Shown: positions 24,085 to 32,072, numbered from the stretch's first letter. The stretch is DNA of 64,000 nt from UA16 sp042095135 (GCA_042095135.1 JBELBV010000003.1:50646-114645); one strand, 5' to 3'. Numbers and translations are program-made. The notes: a model not told the origin generated them from the letters alone.

Positions 24085-25128
24085 TCAAGCGTAGGCGTGG
24101 CTGCCTTCGGAACAATTTTGGCACATCTCAACGGCGGATCGGTTCGAGAAAATCTGTGCACGGAAAGCATCGTATTCCGGACTGAACCAGATGTCTGAGA
24201 ACGATTGCTCCCCGACAGCACCCATGGTGTGGTGCGCGTCCTTGTCGAAGCAGCACGGCACCACCCGGCCGTCCCATGTCATCACGCAGCCGTGCCACAT
24301 GCGCCAGCATTCGTCCGCCATCGGATTGCGCAAAAACCACTCCCCAGCGGGGTTGCGGTCGTAGCGACGCAGCTTGGGGGATTGAGTCAGCAGGGGGTGG
24401 CCGTCTTTGGGTTGATCGATTTGAGCGGTCTTGATGACCAACTCATCTACGCCGATGCGTTGCGCGTGCTGCTTGATGGCCTCGACCTCGTGCTCGTTGG
24501 GTCCAACCACCAAGAACTGCCACACTAAGTAGGGTCCACGTCCGCCGTTGGCGCGGCGCGCTTCGACCATGTTCCGCGTGCCTTCGAGCACCTTCTCCAG
24601 TTGCCCCCCGACCCGATAGGACGCGTACGTGTCTTGGGTCATGCCGTCGATGCTGATGATCAAGCGGCTGAGGCCGGATTGCACAATTTCAGTGCACCGC
24701 TCAGGACGCAGGAAATGCGCGTTGGTGGAGGTCGAAGTGTACAGCCCGTGAGCCGCACCGATGCGCACCAATTCGTTCATTTGAGGGTGGAGGTAGGGCT
24801 CGCCTTGGAAGTATAAATTCAAGTACACCAGGTGATGCCCGATTTCATCCAGTACCCGTCTCAAGGTGTCTACTTCGAGCATGCCCGTTGGCCTGGTGAA
24901 CGACCGCAGGCCCGATGGACACTCTGGGCACCGCAGGTTGCAGGAAGTGGTGGGTTCCACGCTCAAGCTCATCGGCCAGGCAGATTGTGAAGTGGCGATA
25001 CCACGCTGGTTTCGGCTGTATCCGCGGTAGGCCCGAATGGCGTTGGCCAACCGGTGCCGGTCGAGGGGCCGGAGTCGGTTCCATCGATCGCGAAATGCTG
25101 CGCGGGTATTGCTCCATCCAAGGGCCAT
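24085..25128 (-). CDS. Radical SAM / SPASM domain protein of unknown substrate
   Basis: A 347-residue radical SAM protein. The [4Fe-4S] motif is C63-x3-C67-x2-C70 in SCNLRCPECPSG; the SAM-binding Gly-rich/acidic strands follow (LVYLNLYFQGEPYLH, LIISIDGMTQDTY). The C-terminal SPASM-like region has ECWRMWHGC, VVPCCFDKD and MCQNCSEG, enough cysteines for one auxiliary cluster. Family members mature peptides, make cofactors, or modify enzymes; no precursor peptide gene is visible nearby. ATG at 25128 has a TATCTTTG box three bases upstream; a TTG two codons earlier would overlap the box and is rejected. It is the first gene of a five-gene operon with UPF0104, PLP enzyme, KMO and an exported protein. 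Confidence 0.86.
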   Translation of the reverse strand: MALGWSNTRAAFRDRWNRLRPLDRHRLANAIRAYRGYSRNQRGIATSQSAWPMSLSVEPTTSCNLRCPECPSGLRSFTRPTGMLEVDTLRRVLDEIGHHLVYLNLYFQGEPYLHPQMNELVRIGAAHGLYTSTSTNAHFLRPERCTEIVQSGLSRLIISIDGMTQDTYASYRVGGQLEKVLEGTRNMVEARRANGGRGPYLVWQFLVVGPNEHEVEAIKQHAQRIGVDELVIKTAQIDQPKDGHPLLTQSPKLRRYDRNPAGEWFLRNPMADECWRMWHGCVMTWDGRVVPCCFDKDAHHTMGAVGEQSFSDIWFSPEYDAFRAQIFSNRSAVEMCQNCSEGSHAYA

Positions 25129-25131
25129 ACC

Positions 25132-25139
25132 CAAAGATA
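25132..25139 (-). promoter_or_regulatory. -7 box of the radical SAM operon (leaderless arrangement)
   Basis: Minus strand TATCTTTG, full TAnnTTTG match, three bases before the ATG at 25128. A similar box for the opposite direction is at 25161-25168. Confidence 0.6.
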
Positions 25140-25160
25140 GTTCGGTTCGCCGTTCTCGAT

Positions 25161-25168
25161 TAATTTAG
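25161..25168 (+). promoter_or_regulatory. -7 box candidate of the DUF3109 gene (leaderless arrangement)
   Basis: TAATTTAG, seven of eight matches to TAnnTTTG, followed by four bases and the ATG at 25173. Confidence 0.4.
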
Positions 25169-25172
25169 TCGA

Positions 25173-25751
25173 ATGATTGCACTGGGTGATACGTTGATTT
25201 CTGAGGATGTTTTTGACACCCTGTTCGCGTGCGATCTGAAGGCATGCAAAGGAGCGTGCTGCGTAGAAGGAGAAAGCGGTGCGCCGCTGACCGAAGAAGA
25301 GGTCGAGCGGTTGGAGGAGGCGTTTGAAGTTGTCAAAGACCAACTGCGCCCCGAGGCCTTGGCCGTTATCGACGAAGTGGGGCTGTTCGAAGTGGACCAA
25401 GATGGCGAATACGTGACGCCCATCATCAACGGCCGCGAATGCGTGTATGCCACATTTGATGCCGACGGCACGGCGAAATGCGCGTTCGAAGCAGCGTGGC
25501 GGGAAGGCAAGTCCGATTGGCCGAAGCCCATTTCCTGCCACTTGTACCCGGTTCGACTCAAAGAACTTCAGGACTTCACGGCCTTGAACGTCCACCGCTG
25601 GCCCATCTGCGAAGGCGCCCGAACCTGCGGTGCCAAGGCGAACATCACGGTGCTGGATTTTTGCAAAACGGCCTTGATTCGCCGGTTCGGCGAAGCCTGG
25701 TACGACGAGGCTCAGCTCATCTGGAAAGCATGGAAAGCGCAGCAATCCTGA
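25173..25751 (+). CDS. DUF3109 family cysteine-rich protein
   Basis: A 192-residue cytoplasmic protein of the DUF3109 family, widespread in Bacteroidota and related to the YkgJ-type metal-chelating domains. Cysteines cluster at the N-terminus (C20, C25, C29, C30 in ACDLKACKGACC) and recur in NGRECVY, KCAFEA, ISCHLYP, ICEGARTCGAK and DFCKTAL; together they could hold an Fe-S cluster or zinc. The biochemical role is unknown. It starts at an ATG four bases after a promoter-like box and is divergent from the radical SAM operon. Its end overlaps the next gene by 22 bases. Confidence 0.85.
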   Translation: MIALGDTLISEDVFDTLFACDLKACKGACCVEGESGAPLTEEEVERLEEAFEVVKDQLRPEALAVIDEVGLFEVDQDGEYVTPIINGRECVYATFDADGTAKCAFEAAWREGKSDWPKPISCHLYPVRLKELQDFTALNVHRWPICEGARTCGAKANITVLDFCKTALIRRFGEAWYDEAQLIWKAWKAQQS

Positions 25752-27211
25752 GGATCATTCGTCGGCTCATGGTATGTGCCGTAGCTGTTGCAATCGGGCT
25801 TGGGTTCGTTGGCCTCCGAGCCCAGCACGTAGTGCCTTTGGATGCCCTGAATACGCCCAACGATGAGGTGCTGCTCGGATGGGATGGCAGCGCCCTGTTT
25901 TACCGCAGCATCCCTCGGGCTTCCGATACCGTGAAAGCAGGGGATTGGTTTTTGTCTCCAGGCCAAGAATACTCCGCAACGCCAGCGCAAGGATGGGCTG
26001 CTTTCGATGAGGGCCTGCCCATGAACCTGCGCGCATGGAGCGCCGCAGATTGGCCGGGCATTGGCGAGGTCCAGCACGTGACCATTGACGCTGAACGGGG
26101 GGTGCTCGTCTTGAGCGCTTTGCAACCAGCGGGGGATTTCGATTTGTTCATGGCTCAGCGCTCGGGCAGCGCTTGGTCCGAACCGTTGCCGCTTGAGGGA
26201 CTGAATACGCCAGCGGATGAAGTCTTTCCCAATTTTGACAACGGTGCGTTGCTGTTTGCGTCCAATGGTCACCCAGGCCAAGGAGGGTTTGACGTCTACC
26301 GGTCCGATCGCCGCTCGCATTTTGCCGAATGCACTGGGCTCGAGGAAGGCGTGAATACCGCTGGCGATGAGTTGGCTGCCGTTCCAGTGGGAGTCCATGT
26401 GGACTGCGGCTACTACGTTTCAGCTGTTCGCATGGGCGGTCGGGGCGTGGACTTGTATTGGGTGGGTGCAAAGGTCGATGAGGACATGGAGCGGACGAAG
26501 GAATTGGCGGTGGAGGTCGTGTACCGTCGCGCGCCGGTTGAGGCAGCGCTGTTTGAAATTCACGACCGCGCTGGGGCACTGGTGTTGCGTCAGTCCACCG
26601 ATGCGCAAGGCCGATTGGTCTTGGGAGCATTGGCCTTGGATGCGGCGTTGGAGGTGAATGTTAGCATGGAGTCGGGGAGGGCAATACCCGACGGTGCCAT
26701 ATGCCATGTGTATGAGCGGTGTGGCCGCGTGGATTGTGGCGAACCCCATTGGCCCGGATGGAGACGCGTGCGCAGTTACCGCATCGAAGGAGGGGCGGCT
26801 TTCGTTTTTGATTTGCTGCCGTTGGATGCCTTGGAACGTTGGCCGCGGCCTTCGGATCAGGATGCCGCCCGATGGCAGGGCGACGTGCCCACATGCCAGG
26901 TGAAATTCGCCACCGCTGAATTCACCTTGTCGGGCACTGCAGAACTGCAGTTGCAGCGGTGGCTTGACGGATTGAATTGGGCCACACAAGGCGGGTATTT
27001 TGACGTGCACGGGTTCACCGATGCGCAAGGAGAAGTGGTGCGCAACCAAGTGTTGAGCGAGCAGCGGGCCGAGGAGACAGCCCGCGTGCTCGAAGAGGCG
27101 GGGGTCACGCTGTCCCGCATTCGATGGAGTGGTCACGGCGTGGCCTTGGAAGGGGCTGACGAAGCCGACCGGCGCCGGGTGGAGGTGCGCTGGGTGGCAA
27201 CCGCTAATTGA
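25730..27211 (+). CDS. OmpA-family protein with PD40-like repeats (PorE-like)
   Basis: A 493-residue exported protein. Signal peptide near residues 10-32 (IIRRLMVCAVAVAIGLGFVGL, cleavage after RAQ). Next comes a region with repeated LNTPNDEV / LNTPADEVFPNFDNGALLFASN / VNTAGDELAAV blocks, as in PD40 beta-propeller proteins. A small CarboxypepD-regulatory-like segment follows (PVEAALFEIHDRAGALV, about 265-300). The C-terminal OmpA domain has FDVHGFTDAQGEV and LSEQRAEETARVLEEAGV, the peptidoglycan-binding signature. Domain order recalls PorE of the type IX secretion system but without its TPRs. Start may be 25730 (overlapping DUF3109) or 25769. Confidence 0.82.
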   Translation: MESAAILRIIRRLMVCAVAVAIGLGFVGLRAQHVVPLDALNTPNDEVLLGWDGSALFYRSIPRASDTVKAGDWFLSPGQEYSATPAQGWAAFDEGLPMNLRAWSAADWPGIGEVQHVTIDAERGVLVLSALQPAGDFDLFMAQRSGSAWSEPLPLEGLNTPADEVFPNFDNGALLFASNGHPGQGGFDVYRSDRRSHFAECTGLEEGVNTAGDELAAVPVGVHVDCGYYVSAVRMGGRGVDLYWVGAKVDEDMERTKELAVEVVYRRAPVEAALFEIHDRAGALVLRQSTDAQGRLVLGALALDAALEVNVSMESGRAIPDGAICHVYERCGRVDCGEPHWPGWRRVRSYRIEGGAAFVFDLLPLDALERWPRPSDQDAARWQGDVPTCQVKFATAEFTLSGTAELQLQRWLDGLNWATQGGYFDVHGFTDAQGEVVRNQVLSEQRAEETARVLEEAGVTLSRIRWSGHGVALEGADEADRRRVEVRWVATAN

Positions 27212-27258
27212 TCGGCTACATTTCCCCTCGCAACAATCATTCGCGGCAAGTGAATTTG

Positions 27259-27266
27259 TACTTTTG
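27259..27266 (+). promoter_or_regulatory. -7 box of panD (leaderless arrangement)
   Basis: TACTTTTG, full TAnnTTTG match, followed by five bases and the panD ATG at 27272. Confidence 0.55.
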
Positions 27267-27271
27267 CGCCC

Positions 27272-27625
27272 ATGTTGGTTACCCTAATGCGATCAAAGCT
27301 GCACCGGTTGACGGTGACGCAAGCGAATTTGAACTACATCGGTTCCATCACATTGGATCCCGACCTGCTAGATGCAGCGGGATTGTATGAGGGGGAAAAG
27401 GTCCAAATCGTGAACATCAACAACGGCGAACGGTTCGAGACCTACACCATTGTCGGGAAGCGCGGATCCGGCCAAGTGGGCCTCAATGGCCCCGCGGCGC
27501 GCAAGGTGCAGGTCGGCGATATCATCATTGTTATTGCATATGGTCACATGACGCCTGAGGAGGCGGCCGTCCACAAACCAACCTTGGTCTTTCCTGACAC
27601 CGAAACCAATCGCCTCATCTCGTAA
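27272..27625 (+). CDS. panD: Aspartate 1-decarboxylase
   Basis: Makes beta-alanine from aspartate for pantothenate and CoA. 117 residues. The self-processing site is Gly24-Ser25 in NYIGSITLD, giving the pyruvoyl group on the new N-terminus; VQIVNINNGERFETY and LNGPAARKVQVGD are characteristic. The ATG at 27272 gives the family N-terminus and follows a TACTTTTG box by five bases. The two genes after it (UPF0104 and heptose adenylyltransferase) run in the same direction with short gaps. panB and panC are not in the window. Confidence 0.96.
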   Translation: MLVTLMRSKLHRLTVTQANLNYIGSITLDPDLLDAAGLYEGEKVQIVNINNGERFETYTIVGKRGSGQVGLNGPAARKVQVGDIIIVIAYGHMTPEEAAVHKPTLVFPDTETNRLIS

Positions 27626-27634
27626 TTTGCGAGC

Positions 27635-28606
27635 ATGAAGGCCAAGCAAGTCCTCACCTACTTAGTATCCCTCGGCATCGGGGTGGTATTGTTTTACGGA
27701 GCTTTCTCGTTTATTGACGACAAGGAAGCACTGTGGGATACCATGCGTTCAGCGCGCTGGGAAGGAATTGCTGCTTCATTTGTCATGGGGTACTTGGCCA
27801 TCGTTAGCCGCGGCTTGCGGTGGGGCATTTTGCTCGAACCGCTGGGTCGAAAGGCAGGCAAGGCTCGAAGCGTGCATGCTGTGGCGTTTGCTTATTTCGC
27901 TAATACGTTCGTGCCACGCAGCGGCGAATTGGCGCGTTGTGCCGCACTGAACCAAACCGATGACATTCCGGTGGATGAATTGTTCGGCACAGTGATCAGT
28001 GAACGTGTAATTGACTTCGCCTTTCTCATGGTGTTGACGGCTGCCGCAGTGCTAGGGAATTTACCGGCGTTTGTCCAATTGTTAGACGGCGCTGTGCTGC
28101 CGGATTTGAGCAAACTCATCGCCTTGGGCGCCATCGCCTTGGGGTTGGTGGGCATCGCGGTCTGGAAACGCAAAGTGCTCATGGCCGTGCCATTTGCTCA
28201 GCGGATTGCGGAGTTTTTGGCGGGGGTGTGGAACGGGCTGAATAGCATCCGCCGAATGAAGCAGAAAGGGCGCTTTATGGCCCATACGTTCTTCATTTGG
28301 ATCATGTACTTTTTCATGGCGTGGGTCATTTTCAAGTCATTTGATGAGGTGCAAGACATCACTGTATTGCAGGCCTTGTTTATCATGGTCGCTGGCGGGT
28401 TTGGCATGGTCATCCCCGCTCCGGGCGGGGTTGGATCCTATCAATGGGCAGTCATGTCGGGATTCATGGCCTTGGGCTTCGGGAAGGCCCTTGGCCTTGC
28501 TGTGGCAAACATTATTTGGTTCACCCAGACGGCCATGATTGTGATCATGGGCGGCATCGCGTACATCTACTTGTTGGTGTACCGCTTGAGAAAAGACCGC
28601 ACATGA
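27635..28606 (+). CDS. UPF0104 / lysylphosphatidylglycerol synthase-TM-like membrane protein (second copy)
   Basis: A 323-residue integral membrane protein with about eight helices. Family motifs are IVSRGLRWGILLEPLG, the VHAVAFAYFANTFVPRSGELARC loop (about residues 87-109) and, near the C-terminus, GMVIPAPGGVGSYQWAVMSG, the conserved PAPGGxGxxE/Y-type loop. These proteins resemble the lipid-flipping half of MprF and AglD-like proteins; the cargo is unknown. It lies nine bases behind panD and its stop overlaps the next start as ATGA. Its position next to a heptose enzyme could mean an envelope-lipid role, an inference from context only. Confidence 0.87.
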   Translation: MKAKQVLTYLVSLGIGVVLFYGAFSFIDDKEALWDTMRSARWEGIAASFVMGYLAIVSRGLRWGILLEPLGRKAGKARSVHAVAFAYFANTFVPRSGELARCAALNQTDDIPVDELFGTVISERVIDFAFLMVLTAAAVLGNLPAFVQLLDGAVLPDLSKLIALGAIALGLVGIAVWKRKVLMAVPFAQRIAEFLAGVWNGLNSIRRMKQKGRFMAHTFFIWIMYFFMAWVIFKSFDEVQDITVLQALFIMVAGGFGMVIPAPGGVGSYQWAVMSGFMALGFGKALGLAVANIIWFTQTAMIVIMGGIAYIYLLVYRLRKDRT

Positions 28607-29082
28607 CGCCTCAAGAACAAGCACACATTGACGCCTGGCGGGCTTCCGGTGAGACCATCGTCTTCACCAATGGGGTCTTCGATATTTTGCATGCCGGGCA
28701 TGTGACCTACCTAAAAGCAGCAAAAGATTTGGGCGGCAAATTGGTTGTTGGTTTGAATTCTGACGCAAGCGTTCGGATGTTGGGCAAAGGTCCAGAACGT
28801 CCCATCAATGAAGCCGCGGACCGCAAAACCGTGTTGGAAGCGTTGCAGGCAGTGGATGCAGTTATCGTCTTCGAAACGGAAACACCGGCGGACCTGATTG
28901 CAGCGGTGCAGCCCGACGTGTTGGTCAAAGGGGGCGATTATGCCCCAGAGGCCAGCAAAGGCGAGAGCGGTTTCATTGTCGGCTCCGAGGAGGTTCGTGA
29001 GCGCGGCGGAAGGGTTGAGGTGATTCCCCTGGTGCCGGGCCGATCCACAACGAACATCATTAAAAAAAGCCGATCGCATTGA
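28603..29082 (+). CDS. rfaE2: D-glycero-beta-D-manno-heptose 1-phosphate adenylyltransferase (HldE C-terminal-type)
   Basis: A 159-residue stand-alone nucleotidyltransferase corresponding to the C-terminal half of HldE. It activates heptose-1-phosphate with ATP to make ADP-heptose for LPS core. Motifs are FTNGVFDILHAGHVTYL with HAGH at residues 30-33, KGGDYAPE and the C-terminal RSTTNII. The ATG at 28603 overlaps the preceding stop codon by four bases. The last codons form the left arm of a transcription terminator. The kinase half (HldA-like) is not in this window. Confidence 0.93.
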   Translation: MTPQEQAHIDAWRASGETIVFTNGVFDILHAGHVTYLKAAKDLGGKLVVGLNSDASVRMLGKGPERPINEAADRKTVLEALQAVDAVIVFETETPADLIAAVQPDVLVKGGDYAPEASKGESGFIVGSEEVRERGGRVEVIPLVPGRSTTNIIKKSRSH

Positions 29083-29100
29083 CTGACCGGCTTTTTTTTT
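29062..29100. terminator. Bidirectional intrinsic terminator between rfaE2 and accC
   Basis: An inverted repeat (AAAAAAAGCCG at 29062-29072 and CGGC plus nine T at 88-100) with an interrupted inner stem gives a hairpin flanked by A and T tracts, so it can end transcripts from both sides. The left arm is made of the last codons and stop region of rfaE2; accC ends 19 bases to the right. Confidence 0.85.
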
Positions 29101-29118
29101 GTTGAAGGTGCAGGGAAA

Positions 29119-30453
29119 TCAAACGTCTTCCTCTTCCATGAATTTCGTGGTGAAATCCCCGCTGCGAAAGCGGTCATGACGCATGAGGCGCTGATGGAAT
29201 GGGATGGTCGTCTTGACGCCTTCAATGACGTATTCGTCCAAGGCCCGTTGCATTTTCAATATGGCTTCTTCCCGGGTCTGGGCAACGACGATGAGCTTTG
29301 AAATCATCGAGTCGTAGAATGGAGGAATCTGGTACCCGGAGTACACGTGCGTATCCAATCGAACGCCGTGTCCCCCTGGGGCGTGGTAGTCCGTGATGCG
29401 TCCAGGGCATGGCGCGAAATTGCGCGCCGGGTCTTCTGCGTTGATGCGGCATTGAATGGCGTGCATCTGGGGGTAGTAGTTCTTTCCGCTGATGTTCTCG
29501 CCTGCCGCCAACTTGATCTGCTCCTTGATGAGGTCGTAGTTGACCACTTCCTCCGTGATGGTGTGCTCCACCTGGATGCGCGTGTTCATCTCCATGAAGT
29601 AAAAATCGCGGTTGGCATCCACCAAAAACTCAACAGTGCCTACGCCCTCATACTTCACCGCTTCTGCAGCCTTGATGGCCGCCTTCCCCATCTTCTCTCG
29701 AAGTTTATCGGTCATGTACGGAGAAGGGGTTTCCTCCACCAGCTTTTGGTGGCGGCGCTGAATGGAGCAATCGCGCTCAGACAGGTGACAAGCCTTGCCG
29801 CGTTGGTCGGCGGCAACCTGAATTTCAATGTGGCGTGGCTCAACCACGAACTTCTCCATGTACATGCCGTCGTTGCCAAATGCGGCTCCGGCTTCGCGGC
29901 GGGTGGATTCCCATCCTTCGGCGAGGCCTTCGTCATCGTGGCACACTTGCATGCCCTTTCCTCCGCCTCCCGCAGTGGCTTTCAGCATGACCGGGTAGCC
30001 GATTTTGTTGGCGATTTTAGTCGCTTCCTCCAGGCTCTCCAAGATGCCTTCGTTTCCGGGAATGGTCGGAACGCCGGCAGCTTTCATGGTGGCCTTTGCT
30101 GAGGCTTTATCGCCCATGGCTTCGATCATCTCAGGACTGGCACCGATGAACTTGATTTGGTTTTCGCCGCAAATCCGGGAGAACTCGGCGTTTTCAGAGA
30201 GGAATCCGTAACCGGGGTGAATGGCGTCGGCATTGGTGATTTCCGCGGCGGCTATGATTTTGGGAATCGAGAGGTAGGAATCCACGCTTTTGGGTGGGCC
30301 AATGCACACTGCTTCATCAGCGAACCGCACGTGCAGGCTGTCTGCGTCCGCCGTGGAGTACACCGCGACGGTTTTGATGCCCATTTCCTTGCAAGTACGA
30401 ATCACGCGCAGGGCGATTTCCCCACGGTTGGCAATCAGGATTTTCTTAAACAT
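29119..30453 (-). CDS. accC: Acetyl-CoA carboxylase, biotin carboxylase subunit
   Basis: ATP-dependent carboxylation of biotin on AccB, first half of malonyl-CoA formation. 444 residues. MFKKILIANRGEIALRVIRTCKE opens the N-terminal domain; the ATP-grasp glycine loop KATAGGGGKGM (about 160-170) and the EMNTRIQVEHTITEE segment (about 287-301) with the catalytic Glu/Arg are intact. It is 12 bases downstream of accB and ends the fatty-acid block before the bidirectional terminator. The carboxyltransferase subunits are elsewhere. Confidence 0.97.
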   Translation of the reverse strand: MFKKILIANRGEIALRVIRTCKEMGIKTVAVYSTADADSLHVRFADEAVCIGPPKSVDSYLSIPKIIAAAEITNADAIHPGYGFLSENAEFSRICGENQIKFIGASPEMIEAMGDKASAKATMKAAGVPTIPGNEGILESLEEATKIANKIGYPVMLKATAGGGGKGMQVCHDDEGLAEGWESTRREAGAAFGNDGMYMEKFVVEPRHIEIQVAADQRGKACHLSERDCSIQRRHQKLVEETPSPYMTDKLREKMGKAAIKAAEAVKYEGVGTVEFLVDANRDFYFMEMNTRIQVEHTITEEVVNYDLIKEQIKLAAGENISGKNYYPQMHAIQCRINAEDPARNFAPCPGRITDYHAPGGHGVRLDTHVYSGYQIPPFYDSMISKLIVVAQTREEAILKMQRALDEYVIEGVKTTIPFHQRLMRHDRFRSGDFTTKFMEEEDV

Positions 30454-30465
30454 GGTGAAGGATGT

Positions 30466-30978
30466 TTAGGAAGGATCCACCAAGAAGAGTGGCTGATCGT
30501 ATTCTACAGGGCTGTTATCGTCTACGAGGATTTTGACGATTTTGCCGCTGACTTCCGATTCGATTTCGTTGAAAAGCTTCATCGCTTCGATGACGCACAA
30601 AACATCGCCGTTACCGACGGTCGATCCTACCTCCACAAAGGTGGGCTTGTCGGGTGCAGATCGGCGGTAGAAGGTGCCAATCATGGGTGACTTGACAGTG
30701 ATGTAGTTGTCTTCGTCTGAAGCGGCCTTGGGGGCTTCCGCCGCAGGTACAGGAGCCGCAGCAGGGGCTGCTGGAACAGCGGGTGCCACGGGTCCTCCAG
30801 GCATAGTGGCTACAGGCATCGGCACTTGAATGGTCGCTTCTGCTGCCGCAGCTAAGCCTTTCCTTTTCGGCATTTCGGACTTGATGGTAATCTTGAAGTC
30901 CTTCTTCTCAATCTCAACTTCCGTTACACCGGCTTTTGCGATGAACTTGATCAGGTCTTGAATTTCAGAAATGTCCAT
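30466..30978 (-). CDS. accB: Biotin carboxyl carrier protein of acetyl-CoA carboxylase
   Basis: Carries biotin between the carboxylase and carboxyltransferase. 170 residues. An N-terminal helical segment (ISEIQDLIKFIAKAGVTEVEIEKKDFKI) is followed by a flexible Ala/Pro linker (about residues 55-90, runs of PAAP and APVP) and the biotinyl domain with the VIEAMKLFNEI motif, whose lysine carries biotin, and a typical C-terminal NDGSPVEYDQPLF-like end. It starts 73 bases after fabH and has a perfect TACCTTTG box 21 bases upstream. Confidence 0.96.
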   Translation of the reverse strand: MDISEIQDLIKFIAKAGVTEVEIEKKDFKITIKSEMPKRKGLAAAAEATIQVPMPVATMPGGPVAPAVPAAPAAAPVPAAEAPKAASDEDNYITVKSPMIGTFYRRSAPDKPTFVEVGSTVGNGDVLCVIEAMKLFNEIESEVSGKIVKILVDDNSPVEYDQPLFLVDPS

Positions 30979-30999
30979 GGGTTATGACAATTTAAAGGC

Positions 31000-31007
31000 C
31001 AAAGGTA
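31000..31007 (-). promoter_or_regulatory. -7 box of accB-accC
   Basis: Minus strand TACCTTTG, full TAnnTTTG match, 21 bases before the accB ATG, in the fabH-accB gap. Confidence 0.5.
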
Positions 31008-31051
31008 GGCAGTTTTAATTGGTCGGTTTTGGAGCGGTGGTATGGATTCTG

Positions 31052-32035
31052 TCAGCTGTTGTACGCCCATTGGAGGTACACCGCTCCCCATGTGAACCCT
31101 CCACCGAAGGCGGCGAGGATGATGTTGTCACCGGCTTTGAGTTGCTGCTCCCAATCGCGCAAACACAGTGGGATGGTCGCAGCAGTGGTGTTGCCGTATT
31201 TCTGGATATTGATCATCACCTTATCGGCAGGAAGGCCCATGCGGCGCTGAGTGGCGTCGATGATGCGCAAATTAGCTTGGTGCGGGACCAACCAAGCCAC
31301 GTCTTCCGGAGCGAGGTTGTTTTGTTGCATAATGTCATAGCTGACATCGGCCATGCCTTTCACCGCTGCTTTGAATACCGGCTGACCGTCTTGCGTGATG
31401 TAGTGTTCCTTTGCATCGACCGTTTCGTGAGTTGGCGGATGCAGCGAACCCCCGGCTTTTTGGCGGAGGAAATTGGCGCCGGTTCCATCCACGTGGAGTT
31501 TGTGGTCGATGACTCCGTATTCTTCAGAGGGTTCGAGCAGAACGGCTGCAGCTGCGTCACCGAAAAGGATGCACGTTGTGCGGTCCGTGTAATCGATGAT
31601 GGAGCTCATTTTGTCGGCTCCAACTATGATAACCTTTTTGTACCGACCACTTTCAACGAATTGGGCTCCGGTGGTCAGGGCGAAAATGAACCCCGAGCAC
31701 GCTGCGCTCAAGTCGTACCCCCATGAATTTACCGCCCCCACTTTGTCAGCAATGAGGTTGGCCGTCGCTGGGAAGTGCATGTCGGCGGTAACAGTGGCGC
31801 AAATAATCAGGTCCACCTCAGTCGCATCGATGCCGCGCTTCTCCAACAATTCTTTGACCGCCTCCGCGCCCATGTCGGATGTCGCCTTGGTAGGGTCTTT
31901 GAGGATTCGGCGTTCTTGGATTCCAGTGCGGGAACGGATCCATTCGTCGTTGGTGTCAACCATCTTTTCCAAATCCGCATTGGTCAAGACGTCATCGGGC
32001 AAGTATCCTGCTACAGCAGTAATGGCAGCGCGCAT
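31052..32035 (-). CDS. fabH: Beta-ketoacyl-ACP synthase III
   Basis: Condenses acetyl-CoA (or a branched acyl-CoA) with malonyl-ACP to start fatty-acid synthesis. 327 residues. Catalytic triad: Cys in DLSAACSGFIFAL (about 113), His in VPHQANLRII (about 255) and Asn in KYGNTTAAT (about 285). The gene is separated from rpmF by 184 bases that hold a terminator and its own promoter box, so it can be expressed independently of the ribosomal-protein gene. accB follows 73 bases later. Confidence 0.97.
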   Translation of the reverse strand: MRAAITAVAGYLPDDVLTNADLEKMVDTNDEWIRSRTGIQERRILKDPTKATSDMGAEAVKELLEKRGIDATEVDLIICATVTADMHFPATANLIADKVGAVNSWGYDLSAACSGFIFALTTGAQFVESGRYKKVIIVGADKMSSIIDYTDRTTCILFGDAAAAVLLEPSEEYGVIDHKLHVDGTGANFLRQKAGGSLHPPTHETVDAKEHYITQDGQPVFKAAVKGMADVSYDIMQQNNLAPEDVAWLVPHQANLRIIDATQRRMGLPADKVMINIQKYGNTTAATIPLCLRDWEQQLKAGDNIILAAFGGGFTWGAVYLQWAYNS

Positions 32036-32064
32036 GTGCTATTGATTTTGATTCGAATAGCCGC

Positions 32065-32072
32065 CAAAGATA
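32065..32072 (-). promoter_or_regulatory. -7 box of fabH
   Basis: Minus strand TATCTTTG, full TAnnTTTG match, 29 bases before the fabH ATG. No inverted repeat resembling a FapR-type operator is visible around it. Confidence 0.5.

Noticed and set aside
22982..25128. Possible RiPP cluster around the radical SAM/SPASM protein
   Set aside because: No short precursor-like reading frame with Cys/Gly-rich core was found near it, and neither a peptidase nor a recognition domain is present.
30715..30830. Low-complexity GC-rich stretch
   Set aside because: It is the Ala/Pro linker of the biotin carrier protein, normal for the family.
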